A stretch of DNA of 64,000 bases, from contig NZ_JAKJXE010000020.1 in assembly GCF_021728295.1 (NCBI RefSeq), positions 1 to 64,000 on the forward strand, written 5' to 3'. This DNA is from Pseudomonas petrae (GTDB taxonomy: Bacteria > Pseudomonadota > Gammaproteobacteria > Pseudomonadales > Pseudomonadaceae). How positions within the stretch are numbered: position 1 is the stretch's first letter; each line of letters begins with the position of its first letter. The translations under genes were made by a program, and so were the position numbers. The notes under the pieces were generated by a model, which had not been told where the DNA came from, searched no databases, and saw only the letters and a list, made by a program, of their open reading frames with translations. Positions 32,444-42,578 of the stretch are shown piece by piece.

Positions 32444-33871
32444 TCAACCCCGCGGGCCGCTGTAATCCTTGGCCCACTGCTCCTGCGCCGACAAGTGCAA
32501 CTTGAACCGCGCGATCTGCTCGGCCACCCGCACCGGCGACGTGCCGCCCCAGCCGTTGCGCGCCGCCAGTGCAGCTTCCAGCGTCAGGCTCTCCAGCACC
32601 TCCGGCGTCAGGCGCGGGTCGGTGTCGGCGAGCATTTTCGGCGTCAGCTCCGGCAGCCCGATATCCTGCGCCTCACACAGCTGAACCAGTTGCCCGGTGA
32701 TCTCGTGGGCTTCCTTGAACGGCACGCCGCGAACGGCCAGCCAGTCGGCGATTTCCGTCGCCAGGGTGAACCCCAATGGGGCCTGACGCAGCAACTCGTC
32801 CTTGCGCACCTTCATCGTCCGCACCATGCCGGCGAAGGCCGGAAGGACCAGATTCAGCGTGTCCAGCGCGTCGAAGATGGCGTGCTTGTCTTCGCTCAAA
32901 TCCCGGTTGTACGACAGCGGCTGCGCCTTGAGCACAGACAGAATCGCTGTGAGTGAACCGATCAAACGGCCGGATTTACCCCGGGCCAGTTCGGCGATGT
33001 CCGGGTTCTTCTTCTGCGGCATGATCGAGCTGCCCGTGGCGTACGCATCGTCCAGCTCGACCCAGCGAAACTGCCGCGACGTCCAGATGCAGAACTCCTC
33101 GGCCATGCGCGAAATGTTGATCCCCAGCATGCTCGCGCAGAACAGAAACTCGGCCACGTGATCGCGGCTGGCGACGGCGTCGATGGAGTTTTCACACGGG
33201 CCGGCGTAGCCCATTTCCGCCGCCGAACGTTGAGGGTCGCGGGCGATGGCAGACCCGGCCATGGCGGCGGCGCCGAGCGGCGATAGATTAAAGCGCTGAT
33301 CCCAATCCTGCAGGCGCTGGATGTCACGATGAATCGCCTGGGCGTGGGCCATCAAATGGTGACCGAAGACAATCGGCTGCGCCTGTTGCAAGTGGGTGAA
33401 ACCGGGCGCAATGGTCTCGATATGTGCTTCGGCCTGACCGACCAATGCCTGCTGCAGATCAAGAATCGACAGGGTCAGCACGCGAATTCGGTCACGCAAA
33501 AACAGCCGCATGTCGTTGGCCGTCTGATCGTTGCGCGAGCGCCCGGCGCGAAGCTTGCCGCCCAGTGCGCCGAGGCGTTCGGTAAGCAGGCGTTCGATGA
33601 AGGTGTGCACGTCCTCGTCGGCGGGAATCGGCTGAATCGTGCCGGCGGCGAAGTCCTCGTCGATTGATTGCAGCGCGTCGATGATACGGCGGGTTTCGTC
33701 GGCATCCAGCAAGCCGGCGCGCTCCAGTTCATGGGCGTGGGCCTTGGACCCCGCGACGTCATAGGGCGTCATGCGGAAATAGACGGCGGGCGAGCGTGAC
33801 AGGTTGGCCATCGCTTCCGCCGGCGCTGACTTGAAGCGCGCGCCCCACAGACGCTCAGTTGCATCGGACAT
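32444..33871 (-). CDS. argH: Argininosuccinate lyase paralogue
   Basis: The 475-residue protein belongs to the fumarase/aspartase superfamily. The signature GSSIMPQKKNPDIAELAR contains the catalytic Ser, and LRAGRSRNDQTANDMRLF is the conserved RNDQ segment of argininosuccinate lyases. It would cleave argininosuccinate or a related compound. It stands alone, divergent from a TauE-like permease, so it may be a specialised second copy rather than the arginine-pathway gene. ATG 33871 is preferred because a GGGGGA ribosome site lies about 6 bp upstream; longer frames upstream are unlikely. Confidence 0.85.
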   Translation of the reverse strand: MSDATERLWGARFKSAPAEAMANLSRSPAVYFRMTPYDVAGSKAHAHELERAGLLDADETRRIIDALQSIDEDFAAGTIQPIPADEDVHTFIERLLTERLGALGGKLRAGRSRNDQTANDMRLFLRDRIRVLTLSILDLQQALVGQAEAHIETIAPGFTHLQQAQPIVFGHHLMAHAQAIHRDIQRLQDWDQRFNLSPLGAAAMAGSAIARDPQRSAAEMGYAGPCENSIDAVASRDHVAEFLFCASMLGINISRMAEEFCIWTSRQFRWVELDDAYATGSSIMPQKKNPDIAELARGKSGRLIGSLTAILSVLKAQPLSYNRDLSEDKHAIFDALDTLNLVLPAFAGMVRTMKVRKDELLRQAPLGFTLATEIADWLAVRGVPFKEAHEITGQLVQLCEAQDIGLPELTPKMLADTDPRLTPEVLESLTLEAALAARNGWGGTSPVRVAEQIARFKLHLSAQEQWAKDYSGPRG

Positions 33872-34132
33872 ATGCATTCCCCCTTCAAACACGTGATTGC
33901 TGGCGAGCCAGGCGTCGACGACGTCAGGGAATCCTAGGAAAAACCGGCTGCCGTTGAAACGTGACAAATGGCAAGTCGGGTTGGCAGAAATGGAAAGTTG
34001 CGTCAGCAAATCGCTATTCAGATACGGGGTGCTGACTATTTTTCTGTTACCGCAGGTGCCCGAATGTGTTGAAGTGGCGCCGATTGCAACGCCCTATGTT
34101 TCCCCTTGTCGACTTTTTCGCAGGATGCGCCC

Positions 34133-34897
34133 ATGGATGGTTTCCTATCGCTTTATCAACACCTTGGCTGGACCTTGTCAGTGCTGGTCATGTTGACGTT
34201 TCTGCTGGCGGGGACGGTCAAGGGCGTGATCGGCATGGGCCTGCCGACGGTTGCGATGGGCCTGCTCGGTGCGATGATGCTGCCGACCCAGGCGGCGGCG
34301 CTGCTGCTGATTCCATCGACGCTGACTAACCTATGGCAGCTGGCAACCGGTGGGCATTTGCGCGGACTGTGTACGCGGTTGTGGCCGCTGCTGCTGACGA
34401 TCGTCATCGGCACGATGCTAGGCTCCTACGCGCTCGGCCTCGGCAACGGGCACGGCATGGCGAGGGCGCTGGGCGGCGCGCTGTTTGTGTATGCGCTCTG
34501 TGGCTTGTTTCTGCCGACGCTGAAGGTGCCGCCTACTGCCGAGCGTTGGCTCGGGCCGCTGTGCGGATTTATCACTGGCCTGGTCACTGCGGCCACCGGT
34601 GTCTTCGTCATCCCGGCGGTGCCCTACATCCAGGGCCTGGGGCTGGATCGCAATGAACTGGTGCAGGCGCTGGGGCTGTCGTTCACCGTCTCGACCCTGG
34701 CACTGGGCGTTGGCCTGTTCTGGAACGGCGCGGTGGGCAGCGCCGAAATGGGCGCCTCGTTGCTGGCGCTGATTCCCGCGTTGCTCGGCATGATGTTCGG
34801 TCAGTGGCTGCGTCAACGGATCAGCGCGCTGGTGTTCAAGCGGATGTTCTTTATCGGCATGGCGCTGCTGGGCGCGCACCTGATGATCGCGGGCTGA
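34133..34897 (+). CDS. TauE/SafE-family permease
   Basis: This 254-residue inner-membrane protein has about eight hydrophobic segments. It has the family's start (LVMLTFLLAGTVKGVIGMGL) and the internal repeat-like segment CGFITGLVTAATGVFVIPAV. TauE/SafE proteins export sulfite or organosulfonates; the substrate here is not known. AGGA lies 6-7 bp before ATG 34133. It is divergent from the argH-like gene, with a shared promoter region of about 260 bp. Confidence 0.85.
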   Translation: MDGFLSLYQHLGWTLSVLVMLTFLLAGTVKGVIGMGLPTVAMGLLGAMMLPTQAAALLLIPSTLTNLWQLATGGHLRGLCTRLWPLLLTIVIGTMLGSYALGLGNGHGMARALGGALFVYALCGLFLPTLKVPPTAERWLGPLCGFITGLVTAATGVFVIPAVPYIQGLGLDRNELVQALGLSFTVSTLALGVGLFWNGAVGSAEMGASLLALIPALLGMMFGQWLRQRISALVFKRMFFIGMALLGAHLMIAG

Positions 34898-35110
34898 TTA
34901 CGCAGTGTCCGGCCCACATTCACGCTGTCGTTCAGTCAACGTAAATTCATCAATAAGCGTCTGATTCGTGATTCACGCGCAAATGTATTTTGCCCCTCCC
35001 CGGCTTATTCCCGTCTCGTCTGCCAGATATTCTGCCGTCCATTCCAATTGAAGACCCTCAATCCAGTACCGCTGAACCGCGGGCTGCATTGACGACGGAC
35101 GAGGCTTGAT

Positions 35111-35695
35111 ATGAAAAAAGTACTGTTTCTCAACGGCGGCAAACAATTCGCGCACTCCGACGGCCGCTACAACACCACGCTGCACGAAGCCGGCCTGGCG
35201 GTCCTGGACCGTGCCGGTTTCGAAGTGCAGCAGACCTTCATCGATGGCGGCTACGACGTGGCCGAAGAAGTGCAGAAATTTCTCTGGGCCGACGTGATCA
35301 TCTGGCAGATGCCGGGCTGGTGGATGGGCGCGCCGTGGACGGTGAAAAAGTACATCGACGAAGTCTTCACCGAAGGTCACGGCAGCCTGTACGCCAGCGA
35401 CGGTCGCACCCGTTCCGATGCGTCCCAGCGGTACGGCAGCGGCGGCTTGCTGCACGGCAAGCAATACATGATTTCGGCCACCTGGAACGCGCCGCAGCAG
35501 GCGTTCGATGACCCGACGGATTTCTTCGAAGCCAAGGGCGTGGATGCTGTGTACTTCCCGTTCCACAAGGCCAACCAGTTCCTTGGCATGACCGGCCTGC
35601 CGACCTTTCTGGCGGTGGACGTGATGAAGATGCCGAATGTGGAAGCAGACGTGAAGCGGTATGAAGCACATCTGGCCTCGGTGTTCGGAATCTGA
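35111..35695 (+). CDS. mdaB: NADPH:quinone reductase MdaB (flavodoxin-fold)
   Basis: MdaB reduces quinones by two electrons with NADPH and FAD, protecting against quinone redox cycling. The 194-residue protein has the flavodoxin-like start MKKVLFLNGGKQFAHSDGRY and the conserved patch IIWQMPGWWMGAPWTVKKYI. Length and motifs match the MdaB family. A LysR gene follows on the same strand 53 bp on and may regulate it. The 34898-35110 gap holds no convincing gene. Confidence 0.92.
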   Translation: MKKVLFLNGGKQFAHSDGRYNTTLHEAGLAVLDRAGFEVQQTFIDGGYDVAEEVQKFLWADVIIWQMPGWWMGAPWTVKKYIDEVFTEGHGSLYASDGRTRSDASQRYGSGGLLHGKQYMISATWNAPQQAFDDPTDFFEAKGVDAVYFPFHKANQFLGMTGLPTFLAVDVMKMPNVEADVKRYEAHLASVFGI

Positions 35696-35748
35696 ACGCG
35701 GACCCGCAAGCGCGCTAATATCCAGCCTCTTGTGAGCGGGAGACAACA

Positions 35749-36645
35749 GTGAAAGCCAGGTCGGATGAGTTGCAGGTGTTTGTCACGGTGATCGAGAGCG
35801 GCTCGATTTCCGCTGCGGCCGAGCAGGTCGGGCAGACGCCATCAGCGATCAGCCGCACATTGTCGCGACTCGAAGGCAAGCTGGGCACGACGTTGATCAA
35901 CCGCACCACGCGGCGCATGGACCTGACCGAGGAGGGCAAGTATTTCCTTGAGCGGGCCAGGCAGATTCTGGATCAGATGGAAGAGCTGGAAGAGCGCATG
36001 TCGGTGCGCCAGCAGACCCCGTCCGGCCGTTTGCGGATCAACGCGGCGTCTCCCTTCATGCTGCATTCCATCGTCCCGTACGTCGCCGAGTTTCGCGCGC
36101 TGTACCCGGACATCCAGCTGGAGCTGAACAGCAACGATCTGATCATTGATCTGCTGGAACAGAGCACCGATGTGGCGATCCGCATTGGCGTGCTGGCCGA
36201 TTCCACCCTGCACGCCCGGCCCCTCGGCAGCAGCCCGCTCAACATTCTCGCCAGCCCTGAATACCTCGAAAAGCACGGCACGCCGAAAACCGTGGCGGCG
36301 CTGAGCGGGCATTCGCTGCTCGGCTTCACCCAGACCGAAACCCTCAATCACTGGCCGTTGCGCCACGCCGACGGGGATCGGCTGTTCATTCAGCCGACGG
36401 TCTCGGCATCCAGCGGCGAGACGTTGCGCCAGCTGGCGTTGGCGGGTGAGGGCATCGTGTGCCTGTCGCACTTCATGACCCACGAAGACATCCGCCAAGG
36501 CCGCCTCAACGTCATCCTGCCCCAGGCCAACAGCGGCTATCGCCAGCCGATCCACGCCGTTTACTACCGCAACTCGCAGCTGGCGTTGCGGATTCAGTGC
36601 TTTCTGGATTTCATTCAGAAAAAGCTGGCGGTGTACGCGTCTTGA
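35749..36645 (+). CDS. LysR-type regulator (CrgA/DmlR-like)
   Basis: The 298-residue LTTR starts at a GTG with CGGGAGA upstream. The HTH reads VIESGSISAAAEQVGQTPSA then ISRTLSRLEGKLGTTL. The linker segment MRINAAS-like (GRLRINAASPFMLHSIVPYV) is typical of the CrgA/DmlR subgroup. It follows mdaB on the same strand and probably responds to quinones or electrophiles; target genes are inferred from position only. Confidence 0.9.
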   Translation: MKARSDELQVFVTVIESGSISAAAEQVGQTPSAISRTLSRLEGKLGTTLINRTTRRMDLTEEGKYFLERARQILDQMEELEERMSVRQQTPSGRLRINAASPFMLHSIVPYVAEFRALYPDIQLELNSNDLIIDLLEQSTDVAIRIGVLADSTLHARPLGSSPLNILASPEYLEKHGTPKTVAALSGHSLLGFTQTETLNHWPLRHADGDRLFIQPTVSASSGETLRQLALAGEGIVCLSHFMTHEDIRQGRLNVILPQANSGYRQPIHAVYYRNSQLALRIQCFLDFIQKKLAVYAS

Positions 36646-36736
36646 GCCTGGTCACTTGGCATTGCATCCGGTCGCTCCCGATTTGACCTTTCGCACTCAC
36701 TTCCTGCCGCTGAAGGGTTGCTCGCAGGGGGGCATC

Positions 36737-36824
36737 GTAGGAGCGCGCTTGCCCGCGAACGCAGTGTGTCTATGACGAAAATGCAATCTGACACACCGCC
36801 TTCGCGGGCAAGCGCGCTCCTACA
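36737..36824. repeat. REP pair (REPIN), type 1
   Basis: Inverted copies GTAGGAGCGCGCTTGCCCGC (36737-36756) and GCGGGCAAGCGCGCTCCTAC (36804-36823) lie between the convergent LysR genes. The centre contains GTGTGTC...GACACACC, also seen in the 46.4-kb pair. Confidence 0.9.
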
Positions 36825-36924
36825 GTGGGTCGTGTGAACCTTCAAGATTTTGGAAACACCCGTGGCATTCCACGTCTTGTTCATCCAGCTGGAGGCGCGT
36901 GGTCGATTGGGTTTCGGTGCGCCG

Positions 36925-37803
36925 TCAATCTTGAGCCACCCCGCTGAACTCTGCCCTCAGCATCTGCACAAACGCTTCCCGCGCCGGGTGATGTTCTGCG
37001 TTCTCGTGCCAATAAAACAGGTTGTCGATGGAGGTCAGTTCAGGGAATTCATAACCGACCCAGCCCGAGCCTTTCCGGTACTGCTCGTAAACGCCTTTGG
37101 GCACCAGCGCCACGCCTGCCCCGGCGCTGACGCAACCGACGATGGTGCCGTAATTGGCGATACTGACGATGGGCTGAGTCTGGCCGTCGTGCTGCAACCA
37201 TCGCTCCAGCGCTGCGCGATAAGGGCAGCCTTCGGGCCACATGAAAATCGATTTGCCTTGAAGATCCGCCGCGCTGCGAATTGGCCCCAACGACTCGGCG
37301 GCAATCAGCACCAGATCCTCCCGGTACATCGACGTGCGCTTGAGCCGTGGGCGTTTGACATCGATGGCGACAATGGCGCCATCGAGCTTTTGATTGAGCG
37401 TCGCGTCGAGCAGTTGCGTGCCGGTGCCGGTGGTCAGCTCCAGCGAAACCTGCGGATAACGTGCGTGAAAGCGCGCCAGCAGTCGCGGCAGCCGCGCCGT
37501 GGCCGAGGATTCGATGGCGCCGATACGCAACGGCCCGGATGGCGCGGCGTCCGGGTGCACCGCGCGTTTGGCTTCGTCGGCAAGGCTGAGCATTTTGCCG
37601 GCGTAGGTGAGGAAGATTTCCCCCGCCGGACTGATGCGCAAACCGCGGCCCTGACGGTAGAACAACTCGGTGCCCAGCTCCGCCTCAAGCGCCTTGATCC
37701 GCGCGGTGATATTCGACGGCACGCAATGCAACACCTCCGCTGCGCGGGCAATACTGCCGGTGTCGACGACAGTCTTGAACATGCGAATCTGGGCCAATTC
37801 CAT
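36925..37803 (-). CDS. LysR-type regulator, divergent from EamA exporter
   Basis: The 292-residue LTTR has an N-terminal HTH (TVVDTGSIARAAEVLHCVPS then NITARIKALEAELGTELF) and an effector domain. It is transcribed divergently from the EamA transporter at 37916 across 112 bp, the classic arrangement for control of an exporter. No clear operator was identified. Effector unknown. Confidence 0.92.
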   Translation of the reverse strand: MELAQIRMFKTVVDTGSIARAAEVLHCVPSNITARIKALEAELGTELFYRQGRGLRISPAGEIFLTYAGKMLSLADEAKRAVHPDAAPSGPLRIGAIESSATARLPRLLARFHARYPQVSLELTTGTGTQLLDATLNQKLDGAIVAIDVKRPRLKRTSMYREDLVLIAAESLGPIRSAADLQGKSIFMWPEGCPYRAALERWLQHDGQTQPIVSIANYGTIVGCVSAGAGVALVPKGVYEQYRKGSGWVGYEFPELTSIDNLFYWHENAEHHPAREAFVQMLRAEFSGVAQD

Positions 37804-37915
37804 TCATCACCAATAGTGAGGGTTTGAGTCATTATTGTTCGGTTGTGGTGAGCATAGGTTGTTTCGATACTTGCAGCCATGGGCAGGCGCCGGGCTTGTC
37901 GGCAGGAGTATCGAG

Positions 37916-38884
37916 ATGAGCGTGGTGGCTGACCCAGTTCCTGATTCGGATATCACGGTCAATGGCGCGGTGCCTTGGCAGGGGATGAAAGTCGCCCTTG
38001 CCACTTTCTTCGTGGTCGCCTGCTGGGGCTTCTCGCCGACCGGCATTCGCATCGGTTTGCAGGCCTACGATCCCGGGCATCTGGCGCTGCTTCGTTTTCT
38101 GATCGCGTCGGTCTTCATGCTGTTAATCGCCTCATCGCAACGCATCGCGTTGCCGCGCCTGAAAGATCTGCCGTTGCTCGCGGTGCTGGGTTTCTTCGCC
38201 GTCAGCCTGCACCACATCGCCCTCAATTTCGGCCAGGCGGGGGTCAGCGCGGGGGCGTCCAGCGTGCTGGTGCAGTCGACGCCTCTGTTTACCGCGTTGC
38301 TGGCGCATTTCGTGTTCAAGGAGCGGGTCAGCGCCTGGCGTTGGGGCTGTGTTGCGCTCGGGTTGGTGGGCGCCGCGATCGTCGTCACCGGTGATCGCGG
38401 CATCGGCCACATGGATGCGCGCGGGCTGCTGATCCTGGTGGCGGCGTTTTCCTGGAGCGTGTATTTCTCTTTGCAAAAGCGACACAGCCATCGGTACGAC
38501 GGCCTGACCATGGTCTGTTACACGGTCTGGGCCGGCACGCTGTTCCTGCTGGTTTATCTGCCGGGGCTGATCGGCGAAATCGTCAACGCGCCGCTTAGGG
38601 TCAATGTGGCGGTGGGTGTGTTGGGGCTGTTCCCCAGCGCGCTGGCGTATCTGGCCTGGGCGTATGTCTTGAAGCACATGGAGGTCAGCCGCGCGTCGAT
38701 GAGTTTGTACCTTACGCCGCCGATGGCCATCGCCATCGCGTCTGTGATGCTGGGCGAGTTGCCTTCGCAGCGGGTGATCGTCGGGTCGATTGTGGTGCTG
38801 GCGAGTGTCTTGGCGCTCAATCTGCGGCGGGAGAGGGCAGTGGTATTTCCCGTTCGGGATAAATCTGAGCGTGCGCCGGTTTAG
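37916..38884 (+). CDS. EamA/RhaT-family exporter (DMT superfamily)
   Basis: The 322-residue protein has ten predicted membrane segments in two EamA repeats, with VVACWGFSPTGIRIGLQAYD in the first and a YLAWAYVLKHMEVSRAS loop in the second. DMT transporters usually export amino acids or metabolites. The start at ATG 37916 has AGGAG 8 bp upstream; the frame is open 81 bp further but without a ribosome site. Probably controlled by the divergent LysR gene. Confidence 0.9.
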   Translation: MSVVADPVPDSDITVNGAVPWQGMKVALATFFVVACWGFSPTGIRIGLQAYDPGHLALLRFLIASVFMLLIASSQRIALPRLKDLPLLAVLGFFAVSLHHIALNFGQAGVSAGASSVLVQSTPLFTALLAHFVFKERVSAWRWGCVALGLVGAAIVVTGDRGIGHMDARGLLILVAAFSWSVYFSLQKRHSHRYDGLTMVCYTVWAGTLFLLVYLPGLIGEIVNAPLRVNVAVGVLGLFPSALAYLAWAYVLKHMEVSRASMSLYLTPPMAIAIASVMLGELPSQRVIVGSIVVLASVLALNLRRERAVVFPVRDKSERAPV

Positions 38885-39006
38885 GCGCCTGTCCGTTTGC
38901 GTTTGCGGGAAGTTTCATCATTAATGTGCAGCCGGACCGTTAGTCTCTTCAGCCTCCAGACAGCACATCGGTAACAAGCTGTCGCATTTGTCATCAAGGA
39001 AGCCCC

Positions 39007-40674
39007 ATGCGTGCAGTGACCCTTAAAACCCTTGCCCTGTCGGTGATCTTCGCCGCGAGTTCGCCGGTGTATGCCGTGGTGCTGGAAGGCGGCGCCGTGG
39101 CGTCCCCGGATCAATACGGTGCTCAGGTCGCTGCGCAGATTCTGAAAAAGGGCGGCAACGCCGTTGATGCCGCTGTCGCCACGGCGTTCACCCTGGCGGT
39201 CACCTACCCCGAAGCGGGCAACATTGGCGGTGGTGGCTTCATGACCCTGTTCATGAACGGTCGACCTTACTTTCTCGACTACCGCGAAGCCGCGCCGAAA
39301 GCGGCGACGCGCAACATGTACCTGGACGACAAAGGCGAGGTCATCCCGGGCATGAGTCTGGTGGGCGCACGTGCGTCGGGGGTGCCCGGCACCGTGATGG
39401 GGCTGTGGGAAGCGCATCAGAAATTCGGCAAGCTGCCGTGGGCTGAGCTGCTGACGCCGGCCATTGGTTACGCGAAAAATGGCTTCAAGGTCGCCGACAA
39501 GCAGTACATGTATGGCGCCGAGGCGATCAAGCAACTCGACGGCAAGACCAATTTTGCGGATTACTTCGGCGACATGAAGACCGGCGAGACCTTCCGTCAA
39601 CCGGAGCTCGCCAAGACCCTGGAACGCATCGCCGATAAGGGCGCCAACGAGTTTTACCAGGGCCAGACGGCTGACCTGCTGGTGGCGCAGATGCAACACG
39701 ACAACGGCCTGATCACCAAAGAGGACCTGCAGGATTACAAGGCGGTCTGGCGCAAGCCGCTGCACGTGAATTTCAACGGCAACACGCTCTACACCGCCCC
39801 GCTGCCCAGTTCCGGTGGCATCGCGCTGGCGCAATTGATCGGCATGAAGCAGCAGCTTTCCGATGACTTCAAAGACGTGCCCCTCAATTCGGCGCGGTAT
39901 ATCCATCTGTTGGCAGAGATTGAAAAGCGCGTGTTCGCCGATCGCGCCAACTACCTGGGCGATCCGGACTTTTCCGTGGCGCCGGTGAATCAGCTGACCG
40001 ACAACGCCTATCTGGCCAAGCGCGCCCACGAGGTCAACCCGACGGCGATTTCGCCCACAGAGAACGTGAAGGCCGGGCTTGAATCGCACCAGACCACGCA
40101 CTTTTCCATCGTCGATGCCAAGGGCAACGCGGTCAGCAATACCTACACCCTGAACTGGGATTACGGCAGCGGCGTGGTGGTGAAGGGCGCAGGGTTTTTG
40201 CTGAACGACGAGATGGATGATTTTAGTTCCAAGCCGGGCGTTGCCAATGCGTTTGGCGTGGTGGGCGGGGATGCCAACGCCATCCAGCCCGGCAAACGCA
40301 TGCTGTCGTCGATGAGCCCGAGTCTGGTCACCCGCGATGGCGCGGTAACCTTGGTGTTGGGCACGCCGGGTGGCTCACGGATTTTCACTACGGTTTTTCA
40401 GGTGCTGAACAACATCTATGACTTCCACATGCCGCTGAAAGACGCCGTTGCGGCGCAGAGGGTTCATCACCAGTTGCTGCCGAAGGACACGATCTACACC
40501 GAGAAATTTGCACCGCTGGCGGCCCCGGTGGCCGACGAGTTGACGGCCATGGGTTACACGCTGAAGGACCAGGGCTGGTCGATGGGCAATGTGCAGGCGA
40601 TCAAGATCGACGGCACGAAAGTCGAAACCGCGTCCGATCCGCGCGGACGGGGCGTGGGGATGGTGGTGAAGTGA
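39007..40674 (+). CDS. ggt: Gamma-glutamyltranspeptidase
   Basis: Periplasmic Ggt hydrolyses or transfers the gamma-glutamyl group of glutathione. The 555-residue precursor has a signal peptide (MRAVTLKTLALSVIFAASSP, ending ...VYA). It has the Ntn-hydrolase autoprocessing site at the Thr of HQTTHFSIVDAKGNAVSNTY, and downstream GGSRIFTTVFQVLNNIYDF. Length is normal for the family. AAGGAA lies 7 bp before the ATG. It is monocistronic, followed by a REP pair. Confidence 0.95.
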   Translation: MRAVTLKTLALSVIFAASSPVYAVVLEGGAVASPDQYGAQVAAQILKKGGNAVDAAVATAFTLAVTYPEAGNIGGGGFMTLFMNGRPYFLDYREAAPKAATRNMYLDDKGEVIPGMSLVGARASGVPGTVMGLWEAHQKFGKLPWAELLTPAIGYAKNGFKVADKQYMYGAEAIKQLDGKTNFADYFGDMKTGETFRQPELAKTLERIADKGANEFYQGQTADLLVAQMQHDNGLITKEDLQDYKAVWRKPLHVNFNGNTLYTAPLPSSGGIALAQLIGMKQQLSDDFKDVPLNSARYIHLLAEIEKRVFADRANYLGDPDFSVAPVNQLTDNAYLAKRAHEVNPTAISPTENVKAGLESHQTTHFSIVDAKGNAVSNTYTLNWDYGSGVVVKGAGFLLNDEMDDFSSKPGVANAFGVVGGDANAIQPGKRMLSSMSPSLVTRDGAVTLVLGTPGGSRIFTTVFQVLNNIYDFHMPLKDAVAAQRVHHQLLPKDTIYTEKFAPLAAPVADELTAMGYTLKDQGWSMGNVQAIKIDGTKVETASDPRGRGVGMVVK

Positions 40675-40737
40675 GGGCATGACGGCTGATCACCGAGTTT
40701 GCGGTCATACGCAAATCTGGCTCGCGCCGCTTCCCCA

Positions 40738-40829
40738 ATGTAGGAGCGCGCTTGCCCGCGAATGGTAGGTCCATCCGACACACATCTGTCGTTCGAACCT
40801 AAGTTTCGCGGGCAAGCGCGCTCCTACAG
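40738..40829. repeat. REP pair (REPIN), type 1
   Basis: TGTAGGAGCGCGCTTGCCCG (40739-) and CGCGGGCAAGCGCGCTCCTA (40807-) lie between the convergent ggt and prfC genes. Confidence 0.9.
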
Positions 40830-40884
40830 GGTGTTGTGTCTGGCTGCAGATCGGATGCCACTGCAGACTGACCGTCACCAGCGC

Positions 40885-42468
40885 TTAATGATGCTCCCGC
40901 GTCGCGCGGAATTTCACGTCGGGCCAGCGCTCTTCCATCAAAGCGAGGTTGACCCGCGTTGGCGCGAGGTAGGTCAGGTGACCGCCGCCGTCCACTGCCA
41001 GGTTTTCCACGGCCTTGTTCTCGAATTCCTCGAGCTTCTTCTTGTCGCTGCACTCGATCCAACGCGCCGAATAGACAGTGATCGGCTCGTAGGCGCATTC
41101 GACTTTGTATTCTTCCTTCAAGCGGCTGGCGACCACATCGAACTGCAGCACACCGACGGCGCCGAGGATGATGTCGTTGCTGCGCTGCGGGAAGAACACC
41201 TGAGTGGCGCCTTCTTCGGCGAGCTGCTGCAGACCCTGACGCAGTTGCTTGGATTTCAGCGGATCCTTCAGGCGCACGCGGCGGAACAGCTCCGGGGCGA
41301 AGTGCGGAATGCCGGTGAAGCTCAGGGCTTCGCCTTCGCTGAACGTATCGCCGATCTGAATCGTGCCGTGGTTGTGCAGGCCGATGATGTCGCCGGCGTA
41401 CGCTTCTTCCAGTTGCTCACGCTCGCTGGAGAAGAACGTCAACGCGTCGCCGATGCGGACGTCCTTGCCGGTGCGCACATGGCGCATCTTCATGCCCTTG
41501 TCGTACTTGCCGGAACAGATGCGCATGAACGCGATGCGGTCGCGGTGTTTCGGGTCCATGTTCGCCTGAATCTTGAATACGAAACCGGCGAACTTCTCCT
41601 CGATCGGCTCGACCGTGCGCTCGTTGGCAACGCGGGCCAGTGGCTTCGGTGCCCAGTCCACCACGGCGTCGAGCACGTGGTCGACGCCGAAGTTGCCCAG
41701 CGCCGTGCCGAAGAACACCGGCGTCAGTTGGCCGTCGAGGAACTCCTGCTGGTTGAATTCATGACAGGCGCCTTGCACCAGTTCCAGCTGATCGACAAAG
41801 CGATCGTATTCATCACCCAGGTGCGCGCGCGCTTCGTCCGAGTCGAGCTTCTCGATGATTTTCACATCGGTGCGCTCATGGCCGTGACCGGCGGTGTAGA
41901 CGATGATGTAGTCGTCAGCCAGGTGATACACGCCCTTGAAATCGCGGTAGCAACCGATCGGCCAGGTGATGGGTGCGGCTTTGATTTTCAGGACCGCTTC
42001 GATCTCGTCCAGCAGCTCGATCGGGTCGCGAATGTCGCGGTCGAGCTTGTTGATGAAGCTCACGATCGGCGTGTCGCGTAGGCGGCAGACGTCCATCAGT
42101 GCGATGGTGCGGGGCTCAACCCCTTTACCGCCATCGAGCACCATCAGCGCCGAGTCGACAGCGGTCAACGTGCGGTAGGTGTCTTCGGAAAAGTCTTCGT
42201 GGCCCGGGGTGTCGAGCAGGTTGATCATGTGATCGCGATACGGGAATTGCATGACCGAGGTGGTGATGGAAATGCCGCGCTGCTTCTCCATTTCCATCCA
42301 GTCGGAGGTGGCGTGACGGTCGGATTTACGCGACTTCACCGTACCGGCGACGGAAATGGCCTTGCCCATCAGCAAAAGCTTTTCAGTGATGGTGGTCTTA
42401 CCCGCATCGGGGTGGGAAATGATGGCGAAAGTGCGGCGTTTCGCGACTTCGGCGGCCTGTCTGGTCAT
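40885..42468 (-). CDS. prfC: Peptide chain release factor 3
   Basis: RF3 is a translational GTPase that removes RF1/RF2 from the ribosome after termination. The 527-residue protein has the P-loop ISHPDAGKTTITEKLLLMGK, switch II LLDTPGHEDFSEDTYRTLTA and the NKLD motif (FINKLDRDIRD). Domains II and III follow with the usual length. It is single and minus-stranded; its promoter must lie in 42469-42801, shared with the osmoprotectant operon. Confidence 0.97.
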   Translation of the reverse strand: MTRQAAEVAKRRTFAIISHPDAGKTTITEKLLLMGKAISVAGTVKSRKSDRHATSDWMEMEKQRGISITTSVMQFPYRDHMINLLDTPGHEDFSEDTYRTLTAVDSALMVLDGGKGVEPRTIALMDVCRLRDTPIVSFINKLDRDIRDPIELLDEIEAVLKIKAAPITWPIGCYRDFKGVYHLADDYIIVYTAGHGHERTDVKIIEKLDSDEARAHLGDEYDRFVDQLELVQGACHEFNQQEFLDGQLTPVFFGTALGNFGVDHVLDAVVDWAPKPLARVANERTVEPIEEKFAGFVFKIQANMDPKHRDRIAFMRICSGKYDKGMKMRHVRTGKDVRIGDALTFFSSEREQLEEAYAGDIIGLHNHGTIQIGDTFSEGEALSFTGIPHFAPELFRRVRLKDPLKSKQLRQGLQQLAEEGATQVFFPQRSNDIILGAVGVLQFDVVASRLKEEYKVECAYEPITVYSARWIECSDKKKLEEFENKAVENLAVDGGGHLTYLAPTRVNLALMEERWPDVKFRATREHH

Positions 42469-42578
42469 GGGAAATCGCCCGAGAGGTGATTCAAAAAAGG
42501 GCGGCGATTATAGCCCAAACCAGAGCAATAACCGAACCGTTCAGTCAATAAGGGGTGGCCAGACACCATCGCACGTGG

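Noticed and set aside
34973..35089. Minus-strand 38-codon frame (MQPAVQRYWIEGLQLEWTAE...) upstream of mdaB resembling a small HTH protein
   Set aside because: No ribosome site and no supporting neighbour; composition alone is too weak.
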